A stretch of DNA of 11,320 bases, taken from the NCBI GenBank assembly GCA_905480065.1, contig CAJQOV010000034.1, forward strand, positions 1 through 11,320, given 5' to 3'. This DNA is from an uncultured Gammaproteobacteria bacterium (GTDB lineage: Bacteria > Pseudomonadota > Gammaproteobacteria > UBA9214). Below are positions 6,117 through 11,320 of this stretch, one piece after another. The position numbers and the translations under genes are program-made. The notes under the pieces are model-generated. The model ran no database searches, had not been told where the DNA came from, and worked only from the letters and a program-made list of their open reading frames with translations. Each line of letters begins with the position of its first letter. Position 1 is the stretch's first letter.

Positions 6117-7304
6117 TCAGCGCTCCGCGGCTGCCAGGCCACGCACGAGATCAGTGCGCAGGTCATGCACCGATTCAAGGCCTACCGAGATGCGTAGCAA
6201 CCCGTCCGAAATACCGGACTCGTTGCGCTGCTCCGGCGTCAAACGGCCATGCGTAGTCGTCGCCGGGTGGGTGATCGTGCTCTTGGTATCGCCCAGGTTC
6301 GCGGTAATCGAGAATATCCGGGTAGCATCAATAAAATTCCAGGCCCGCTGGCGGCCGCCACGCAATTCGAATGACAGTACCCCGCCGAAGCCGGATTGCT
6401 GCCGCTGCGCCAGCTCATGCTGGGGATGGGAAGCCAGCCCTGGGTAATACACCCTTGCCACGGCGGGTTGCTGCTCCAGCCAGGTCGCCAGTGCCAGCGC
6501 TCCATCACAATGTGCACGCATGCGCAGAGACAAGGTTTCCAGCCCCTTCAGGAACACCCAGGCATTGAACGGGCTCATGGACGGTCCGGCAGTACGCAGA
6601 AAACCATAGACCTCCTTGCCAACCTTCTCGGCATCGCCAACCACGGCACCACCGATACAGCGACCCTGCCCGTCGAGGTACTTGGTGGCCGAGTGGATTA
6701 CGATATCTGCGCCGAGTGCGAGTGGCTGCTGTAATGCCGGCGTGCAGAAACAGTTATCCACGGCCAGCAGAGCATTACTCGCGTGTGCCAATGCCGCCAG
6801 CGCCTCAATATCGGCCAGTTCGGTCAGCGGGTTGGACGGCGTTTCCAGAAAAAAAAGCCGCGTCTGCGGACGCACGGCACGCTTCCATGCCGCAATATCC
6901 GCCTGCGGGACAAAGGTAGTCTCGATACCAAATCGGGCCATGTAGGTGCTGAACAATACGGTCGTCGTGCCAAAGATGCTGCGTGATGACACGATGTGAT
7001 CTCCGCTCTTGAGCAGGCCGGCACAGGTTGCCAGGATGGCGGCCATGCCGGACGAGGTCGCCACGCAACTTTCCCCTCCTTCCAGTGATGCCAGTCGTTG
7101 TTCGAAGGTACGCACGGTCGGATTGGTAAAGCGCGAATAGATGTTGCCCGGGGACTCGCCGGAAAATCGTGCGGCGGCCTCGGCTGCGCTGCCAAACACA
7201 TAACTGGAGGTTGGGAAAATCGCCTCTGCATGCTCGCCCTCGGCAGTGCGCTGCTGGCCGGCCCGGACCGCCCGGGTCTCGAATTCATACTCTTCAAACG
7301 ACAT
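6117..7304 (-). CDS. metZ: O-succinylhomoserine sulfhydrylase MetZ
   Basis: MetZ makes homocysteine directly from O-succinylhomoserine and sulfide, a PLP-dependent step of methionine synthesis in the cytoplasm. The 395-aa protein matches the Cys/Met-metabolism PLP family: YSRFTNPT at 56-63 (Tyr56, Arg58 phosphate contacts), SSGMAA at 84-89, ETPSNP at 154-159, Asp183 in AVDNCF, and PLP lysine Lys208 in HSATKYLDGQGR. The C-terminal part has SLGG-type variants such as ANLGDTKSTITHPATTTH. GGGAG 7-8 bases before the ATG supports the start. Assignment over cystathionine gamma-synthase rests on overall pattern and on position after purF, as in Pseudomonas-type genomes. It has its own promoter, a SAM-II riboswitch and a terminator in the leader. 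Confidence 0.94.
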   Translation of the reverse strand: MSFEEYEFETRAVRAGQQRTAEGEHAEAIFPTSSYVFGSAAEAAARFSGESPGNIYSRFTNPTVRTFEQRLASLEGGESCVATSSGMAAILATCAGLLKSGDHIVSSRSIFGTTTVLFSTYMARFGIETTFVPQADIAAWKRAVRPQTRLFFLETPSNPLTELADIEALAALAHASNALLAVDNCFCTPALQQPLALGADIVIHSATKYLDGQGRCIGGAVVGDAEKVGKEVYGFLRTAGPSMSPFNAWVFLKGLETLSLRMRAHCDGALALATWLEQQPAVARVYYPGLASHPQHELAQRQQSGFGGVLSFELRGGRQRAWNFIDATRIFSITANLGDTKSTITHPATTTHGRLTPEQRNESGISDGLLRISVGLESVHDLRTDLVRGLAAAER

Positions 7305-7350
7305 CGTTTATCTCCCGGCATTTCCGGTTCAGGTAACTGGCGCGGGACAC

Positions 7351-7383
7351 AAAAAAACCCGCTTGCAGTAATGCGAAAGCAGG
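7351..7383 (-). terminator. Intrinsic terminator in the metZ leader
   Basis: On the minus strand CCTGCTT (7383-7377) pairs with AAGCGGG (7364-7358) with one G-U pair. Inside it GCA (7374-7372) and TGC (7367-7365) add three pairs around the loop TTAC, leaving a 2-base bulge. Seven T residues follow (7357-7351). It lies between the SAM-II aptamer and the metZ start, as expected for a transcription-attenuation riboswitch. A competing stem, CGTTTGCA (7391-7384) with TGCAAGCG (7367-7360), would take up the terminator's right arm and act as antiterminator. Confidence 0.88.
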
Positions 7384-7390
7384 TGCAAAC

Positions 7391-7442
7391 GCTTTAGCTG
7401 CATTTATCAGGCGCCCGCAAGCTGAGTTCAAATCGGCGCAAC
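7391..7442 (-). promoter_or_regulatory. SAM-II (SAM-alpha) riboswitch of metZ
   Basis: This leader RNA element binds S-adenosylmethionine and shuts down methionine genes. The minus strand reproduces the SAM-II layout. The P1 arm GCGCC (7439-7435) pairs with GGCGC (7415-7411). The conserved GATTTGA (7434-7428) and GCTTGC (7422-7417) lie in the loop. TGATAAATGCAGCTAAAGC (7409-7391) follows P1 and carries the invariant GCTAAA. AGCT in the loop can pair with AGCT at 7399-7396, with adjacent GC pairs, to form the H-type pseudoknot. It closely resembles the SAM-II RNA upstream of met genes solved by crystallography. It starts only a few bases after the predicted transcription start and is followed by an intrinsic terminator. 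Confidence 0.93.
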
Positions 7443-7450
7443 TGTGACTG

Positions 7451-7479
7451 AACCTAGTTGAGAATAATGGACCTGTCAA
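7451..7479 (-). promoter_or_regulatory. Sigma-70 promoter for metZ
   Basis: The minus strand has a perfect -35 box TTGACA (7479-7474), a 17-base spacer and -10 box TAGGTT (7456-7451). The predicted start is near 7444, so the transcript would begin just before the SAM-II aptamer. The -35 box lies in an inverted repeat CTGTC-2-GACAG (7473-7484), which could be a repressor site or chance. The promoter sits right after the purF stop, so metZ can be transcribed independently of the upstream cluster. Confidence 0.85.
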
Positions 7480-7493
7480 GACAGTGAGTGGTT

Positions 7494-9005
7494 TCAGGCA
7501 GTGTTGTGCATATCAATAACCCCGCCATCTTTTTCCCGGCGCCCTTTCTTGGCCGCATCGCTGCGCGCCGTTTGCAAGCCGTTCAAATAGTTCACGTCCA
7601 CATCGCCGGTGATGTATTCCCCGGTGAACACGGAGGTGTCAAAGGCGCTGATCTCCGGGTTACCCTTGCCCACCGCCTTGATCAGATCCTCGAGATCCTG
7701 GAACAGCAACCAGTCAGCACCGATCGCCTTGCAGACCTCTTCCTCGTTGCAGCCGGAGGCAATCAGTTCGTCGCTACTGGGCATATCGATACCGTACACA
7801 TTCTGATAACGAACCGGGGGCGCTGCCGAAGCAAAATAGACCTTGTTGGCACCGGCGTCGCGCGCCATGTCGATAATCTGCGTAGAAGTGGTGCCGCGCA
7901 CAATGGAGTCATCAACCAGCAGAACGTTCTTGTCGCGGAATTCCAGGTCTATGGCATTGAGTTTCTGGCGCACGGATTTCTTGCGCTGTTGCTGTCCGGG
8001 CATGATGAAGGTGCGCCCGATATAGCGGTTCTTGATGAAGCCCTCGCGGTATTTCACACCCAGGTTATAGGCCAGCTGCAAGGCGGAGGTACGACTGGTA
8101 TCCGGAATCGGTATCACCACGTCAATATCATGGTCCGGCCACACACGCAGTATCTTGGCAGCCAGCTTTTCGCCCATGCGCAGGCGGGCCTTGTATACCG
8201 AGATCCGGTCGATGATGGAGTCCGGCCGTGCCAGGTATACATACTCGAATATACAGGGCGACACCGACGGTTTCTCTGCGCATTGCTGGCGGTGTAATTT
8301 CCCATCCAGCGTAACGAATATTGCCTCTCCTGGCGCGACATCATCAACCAGCTCGAAGCCAAGCGCATCCAGTGCCACGCTCTCGGACGCCATCATGTAG
8401 TCCGTGCCTTTCGGAGTTTCGCGTTTGCCGTACACCAGCGGACGAATTCCGAAGGGATCCCTGAATGCCACCACGCCATAGCCGGTAATCATGGCAACGG
8501 CTGCATAGGCACCCTGACATCGGCGGTGAACCCCGGCAACTGCATTGAATACATGACTGATGTCCATGCGGATTTCCGCATGGCGCTGCAGTTCGTGTGC
8601 GAAAACATTCAACAGCACTTCGGAATCGGAGTCGGTATTGATCTGGCGCAGGTCTTCCTGGAACAGCTCCTGCTTGAGCCGGTTGGCATTGGTCAGATTG
8701 CCATTGTGCGCCAGACAGATTCCGTAGGGTGAATTCACATAGAAGGGTTGTGCTTCGGAAGAACTTTCGCACCCCGCAGTGGGGTAACGTACGTGCCCGA
8801 TCCCCATATTGCCGACCAGCCGTCGCATATGCCGTGTGTGGAACACATCCCGCACCAGTCCATTGTCCTTGCGCAGGTACATGCGCTGGCCGTCACTCGT
8901 CATTATGCCGGCAGCATCCTGTCCGCGATGCTGCAACACGGTCAGGGCGTCATAAATTGACTGGTTTGCCGGGCTCTGTGCAACGAGACCAATGATGCCG
9001 CACAT
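7494..9005 (-). CDS. purF: Amidophosphoribosyltransferase PurF
   Basis: PurF transfers the glutamine amide to PRPP, making phosphoribosylamine, the first committed step of purine synthesis. The 503-aa protein is near the E. coli length (505). The N-terminal Ntn glutaminase domain begins MCGIIG with nucleophile Cys2, and shows HVRYPT at 71-76, HNGNLTN at 100-106 and FRDPFGIRPL at 181-190. The phosphoribosyltransferase domain has the PRPP motif VLLVDDSIVRGTTS at 361-374. The start at 9005 is fixed because Cys must follow Met; the open frame extends 45 codons further upstream without homology. It lies 32 bp after cvpA and is probably co-transcribed. No purine-repressor box of the E. coli type is seen near it. 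Confidence 0.98.
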   Translation of the reverse strand: MCGIIGLVAQSPANQSIYDALTVLQHRGQDAAGIMTSDGQRMYLRKDNGLVRDVFHTRHMRRLVGNMGIGHVRYPTAGCESSSEAQPFYVNSPYGICLAHNGNLTNANRLKQELFQEDLRQINTDSDSEVLLNVFAHELQRHAEIRMDISHVFNAVAGVHRRCQGAYAAVAMITGYGVVAFRDPFGIRPLVYGKRETPKGTDYMMASESVALDALGFELVDDVAPGEAIFVTLDGKLHRQQCAEKPSVSPCIFEYVYLARPDSIIDRISVYKARLRMGEKLAAKILRVWPDHDIDVVIPIPDTSRTSALQLAYNLGVKYREGFIKNRYIGRTFIMPGQQQRKKSVRQKLNAIDLEFRDKNVLLVDDSIVRGTTSTQIIDMARDAGANKVYFASAAPPVRYQNVYGIDMPSSDELIASGCNEEEVCKAIGADWLLFQDLEDLIKAVGKGNPEISAFDTSVFTGEYITGDVDVNYLNGLQTARSDAAKKGRREKDGGVIDMHNTA

Positions 9006-9037
9006 AGGTAAGTTCCGTTGGGTGCTGGCTGAATGGA

Positions 9038-9535
9038 TCAGGCGTAGTTGATATTGTCGGCGATCTCGCCTGGCAGGAAGTTGCGCATCCACAATGCGAA
9101 CTCCTGGAAGTACCCGAGGAATTGTGATTCCTGCCACCACGGATCCTGCGGGAACGGTGTCAGGCCGGCCAGCAACACCAGGATCGTCACGATAACGCCC
9201 CCCCGTGCCACGCCAAACACCACGCCGAGCATCTTGTCAGTACCGCTCAGGCCGGTTTTTGATACCAGCTTGCCAGCGAGGTAATTAATCACCGCGCCCA
9301 TCAGCAGTACCGCGATGAACAATACGGCGAAGGCAGTGATCTTTTGGGCGGAAACCAGTGAGATCCAGCCAGCTATCACCTGGGACAATGGCTCGTAGAA
9401 AGTCATCGCAACCCAGAGCGCAATGAGCCAGGTTGCCAGTGCCAGTGCCTCCTTGACGAAGCCGCGGAACAGGCTAAGGATTGCGGACAGGGCAATCAGG
9501 GCAATAATAACGATATCTATCCAGGCAATCTCCAT
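9038..9535 (-). CDS. cvpA: CvpA family membrane protein
   Basis: CvpA is a small inner-membrane protein first known for a role in colicin V production and later tied to envelope stress tolerance; its molecular function is not settled. The 165-aa product (E. coli 162) shows four hydrophobic segments at roughly 4-22, 30-47, 66-88 and 104-125, plus family features such as WIDIVII at the start, SLFRGFVKEAL at 21-31 and GTDKMLGVVFGVARGGVI at 98-115. The start at 9535 is supported by GAGGA 6-7 bases upstream; an in-frame start 19 codons earlier would add a polar tail not seen in the family. It lies between dedD and purF, as in many gammaproteobacteria. Confidence 0.95.
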   Translation of the reverse strand: MEIAWIDIVIIALIALSAILSLFRGFVKEALALATWLIALWVAMTFYEPLSQVIAGWISLVSAQKITAFAVLFIAVLLMGAVINYLAGKLVSKTGLSGTDKMLGVVFGVARGGVIVTILVLLAGLTPFPQDPWWQESQFLGYFQEFALWMRNFLPGEIADNINYA

Positions 9536-9648
9536 AACATCCTCACTGGGTGGTCTGTTCACGTATCGCCGGCAGTTTGCCGCCTGGCACACGCGTTATT
9601 TTCAAGCTGCATTTTACCAGATGTGTGTCTGGGAACACCATTTGTAAC
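9536..9648 (-). other. dedD-cvpA intergenic region, possible promoter
   Basis: This 113-bp gap separates two genes that read in the same direction. On the minus strand it has a TAAAAT -10-like box (9618-9613) with no good -35 partner, a CCAGA/TCTGG hairpin just upstream of that box, and an inverted repeat CGGCA-3-TGCCG (9571-9583). The repeat does not match the E. coli PurR box. A cvpA-purF promoter is plausible but not proven by these bases. Confidence 0.3.
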
Positions 9649-10251
9649 CTAGCCGCCAGCCGCACCGATTTCGATAACAATTCCGGTGGTTTTCATCCTG
9701 TCACCCAGCTTGCGCAGCAGCGACTCGGCGCTGGCTCGATCCGGCTCTGGCCCTGCCAGCACACGGTAGCTGGTGCCTTTGCCAGTGTCCACCATTTGCA
9801 GCTGAGCGGCAAAGCCCGCCTTGCCCAGGGTGTCTCGCAAGGCGGCCGCATTGGCTTGCTGACCGAAGCTGCCAAGCTGGGCATACCAGCCCGGGGCGGG
9901 AGCATCAGACCGGGGGGGCTTGGCTGCTGCCGCGGGAGGCTCCGGCTGTGGTGCCTCAACCTGGGCTGATTCAGGCTGTTGCAGGCGGGTAGTCGCAATT
10001 TCCGGTTGCGATGCCGGTTCCGGTTCCGGTGTGGCTGGTGCGGTAGCGGATGAGGAAGGTTCCGGCACGTCCGCTTCCGGCAGCTGAAGATCCATGGAGG
10101 CACGGTAATCCAGTTCTGGTGGAGTCGGGATATCATGAGATTGAGGTATCAGCTCATCATCCGGGCCTTCCAGGATAAGCGGCACGAATATCACTGCGAG
10201 TGATACCAGCACCACGGCACCGATCAGTCTTTGTTTCAGTTGCTGCTCCAT
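9649..10251 (-). CDS. dedD: DedD-type SPOR domain cell-division protein
   Basis: SPOR proteins such as DedD are anchored in the inner membrane and bind denuded glycan strands at the division site. The 200-aa product has a short cytoplasmic tail (MEQQLKQR), one membrane helix at about 9-27, a long linker rich in Pro, Glu and Ala (about 30-120), and a C-terminal SPOR domain at about 120-195 (GWYAQLGSFG, SYRVLAGPEPDRASAESLLRKL). The start at 10251 is chosen because GGAG lies 5 bases upstream; an ATG seven codons earlier is also in frame. The position between folC and cvpA is the classical dedD place. Sequence of the linker is of low complexity and is not diagnostic. Confidence 0.93.
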   Translation of the reverse strand: MEQQLKQRLIGAVVLVSLAVIFVPLILEGPDDELIPQSHDIPTPPELDYRASMDLQLPEADVPEPSSSATAPATPEPEPASQPEIATTRLQQPESAQVEAPQPEPPAAAAKPPRSDAPAPGWYAQLGSFGQQANAAALRDTLGKAGFAAQLQMVDTGKGTSYRVLAGPEPDRASAESLLRKLGDRMKTTGIVIEIGAAGG

Positions 10252-10269
10252 GGGAACTCCAGTCTGGTT

Positions 10270-10282
10270 CATACCAGGTATG
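10270..10282. repeat. Small inverted repeat between folC and dedD
   Basis: CATACC-A-GGTATG is a perfect 6-bp inverted repeat with a one-base centre, in the 48-bp folC-dedD gap. A related TATACCTG occurs at 10301-10308 at the folC stop. It has no T-run, so it is not a terminator. It may be a protein-binding site or chance. Confidence 0.3.
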
Positions 10283-10299
10283 TTCAGCGTAAGGGCAAA

Positions 10300-11320
10300 C
10301 TATACCTGACTTGCCAACACCTCTGCCACGACTGCGAACGAACCGCACACCACGATCCGGTCAGTAGCGCAAGCGTTAGCCAGCGCATATTGCATCGCTT
10401 GCGTAACAGACTCAAACAAGCGGGTAGCCCGGGGAACGGCATGACTGCCAATGCGCTGCTGCAGGGTGGCCGCCGTTATGCCCCGCTCCGTCGCCAGGCT
10501 CGCCAGACACCATTCATCCACGCAATCACGCAGCGCTGCGGCAAACCCGGCGGCATCCTTGTCCTCCAGCATACCCAGGACAAGCCAGGTCCTGCCTGCC
10601 GGCTTGTCTGCCTGCAACAGCTCAGCCAAGCGGGTAGCACCGGCCGGGTTATGCGCCACATCGACCAGAATCTCCACGGGTCCCGGTAGTCGCTGGGCTC
10701 GCCCGGCCAGGTGAACCGTAGCTAAACCCCGCTGTATGGCGTCCTGATCGACCGGCAATCGTTCCAGTAATGTCTCAATCACGGCCAGCGCACCTGCCGC
10801 ATTATCCAGCTGGTGTTCACCCGCCAATGCCGGCCTTGGCAGATCGTTCCAGTGCCGTTCCCGGCCACGAAAGCTCCAGCCGCTGTCGGTAGTCGAACGG
10901 GAAAATCCGGCACCGGCCGCATACCAGTCGGCGCCGGTGGCTTCGGCTGTGGCACGCAGGCTGAGCGGGGGGGAAGGATCAGCGCAAATTGCCGGCCGGG
11001 TGGCCCGAAATATACCGGCCTTTTCCCGTCCAATCGACTCGCGGTTATTGCCCAGCCAGGCCACATGGTCTATGCCGATGGCCGTCACCAGCGCCACGTC
11101 GGCATCTACGATGTTCACCGCATCCAGGCGCCCTCCCAGGCCAACCTCAAGGATCGCCACATCCGGAAGCGTTTGACGGATAGTGAACAGTGCGGCGAGA
11201 GTGCCGAATTCGAAATAGGACAGCGTGATTGCGCCACGGGCTGAATCAATGGCATCAAAGGCGTCACATAACTGGTGATCCGTGGCTTCCTGGCCATCCA
11301 CTCGAATGCGCTCGTTGTAG
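10300..11320 (-). CDS. folC: Dihydrofolate/folylpolyglutamate synthase FolC, 5' end outside window
   Basis: FolC joins glutamate to dihydropteroate and extends folate polyglutamate tails, using ATP. The visible 339 codons lack roughly the first 80-90 residues, which include the P-loop. The frame is open to the window edge, where YNERIRVDGQ matches the family just before the usual interior region, so the GTG at 11301 is not the true start. Family blocks seen are TLSYFEFGTLAAL, LEVGLGGRLDAVNIVD, IGIDHVAWLGNNRESIG, REKAGIFR and DVAHNPAGATRL, with GMLEDKD in the C-terminal domain. It is the first gene here of the folC-dedD-cvpA-purF run. With folD at the other end, the window holds two folate genes, in separate transcription units. 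Confidence 0.96.
   Translation of the reverse strand, partial: YNERIRVDGQEATDHQLCDAFDAIDSARGAITLSYFEFGTLAALFTIRQTLPDVAILEVGLGGRLDAVNIVDADVALVTAIGIDHVAWLGNNRESIGREKAGIFRATRPAICADPSPPLSLRATAEATGADWYAAGAGFSRSTTDSGWSFRGRERHWNDLPRPALAGEHQLDNAAGALAVIETLLERLPVDQDAIQRGLATVHLAGRAQRLPGPVEILVDVAHNPAGATRLAELLQADKPAGRTWLVLGMLEDKDAAGFAAALRDCVDEWCLASLATERGITAATLQQRIGSHAVPRATRLFESVTQAMQYALANACATDRIVVCGSFAVVAEVLASQV

Noticed and set aside
7488..8297. Long open frame of 269 codons on the plus strand opposite purF
   Set aside because: It lies entirely antisense to the strongly supported purF and its leader. The protein has no recognisable domain, and such frames are common opposite GC-rich genes.
9571..9583. 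CGGCA-AAC-TGCCG repeat before cvpA considered as a PurR operator
   Set aside because: It lacks the central CAAACGTTTG pattern of the known PurR box. It shares only a few bases and is recorded just as a repeat.
10231..10689. Open frame of 152 codons on the plus strand opposite folC and the dedD start
   Set aside because: It is a shadow of folC, which is identified by several family motifs in the other strand.

Overview
The window looks like ordinary chromosome of a non-enteric gammaproteobacterium of moderately high GC content. Two conserved gene neighbourhoods point to this. One is folD/cysS/cyclophilin/lpxH beside a tRNA-Pro gene. The other is folC-dedD-cvpA-purF-metZ. As I recall, Pseudomonas-type genomes have both arrangements and enterics have parts of them. 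No mobile element, CRISPR array or phage gene is visible. The assignment to Gammaproteobacteria is an inference from gene order and protein similarity.

Left part (1-4126): tRNA-Pro(UGG) on the minus strand has a good promoter and lies divergent to folD (folate one-carbon metabolism). folD converges on cysS (cysteinyl-tRNA synthetase). cysS is divergent from a cyclophilin-type prolyl isomerase, which is followed 20 bp later by lpxH (lipid A synthesis). The cyclophilin has a signal peptide in front of a second, well-placed internal start. The lpxH start codon lies in an 8-bp stem.

Middle (4123-7479, all minus strand): metZ (methionine synthesis) has its own consensus promoter. Its leader contains a recognisable SAM-II (SAM-alpha) riboswitch followed by an intrinsic terminator. 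Downstream of metZ are a doubly deleted glycerate 2-kinase remnant, a DUF455 ferritin-like protein, and an exported protein of unknown function. The last two are joined by ATGA start/stop overlaps. No terminator is evident between metZ and these genes, so they may share SAM-responsive transcription.

Right part (7494-11320, minus strand): folC (5' end cut by the window), a DedD-type SPOR protein, cvpA and purF form the familiar folate/cell-division/purine cluster, read from right to left.

The most notable items are the SAM-II riboswitch with its terminator and possible antiterminator in a gammaproteobacterial setting, the decayed glycerate kinase that still overlaps the DUF455 start, the DUF455/exported-protein pair, and the start-site structures at the cyclophilin and lpxH genes. 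No wholly new multi-gene system was found.
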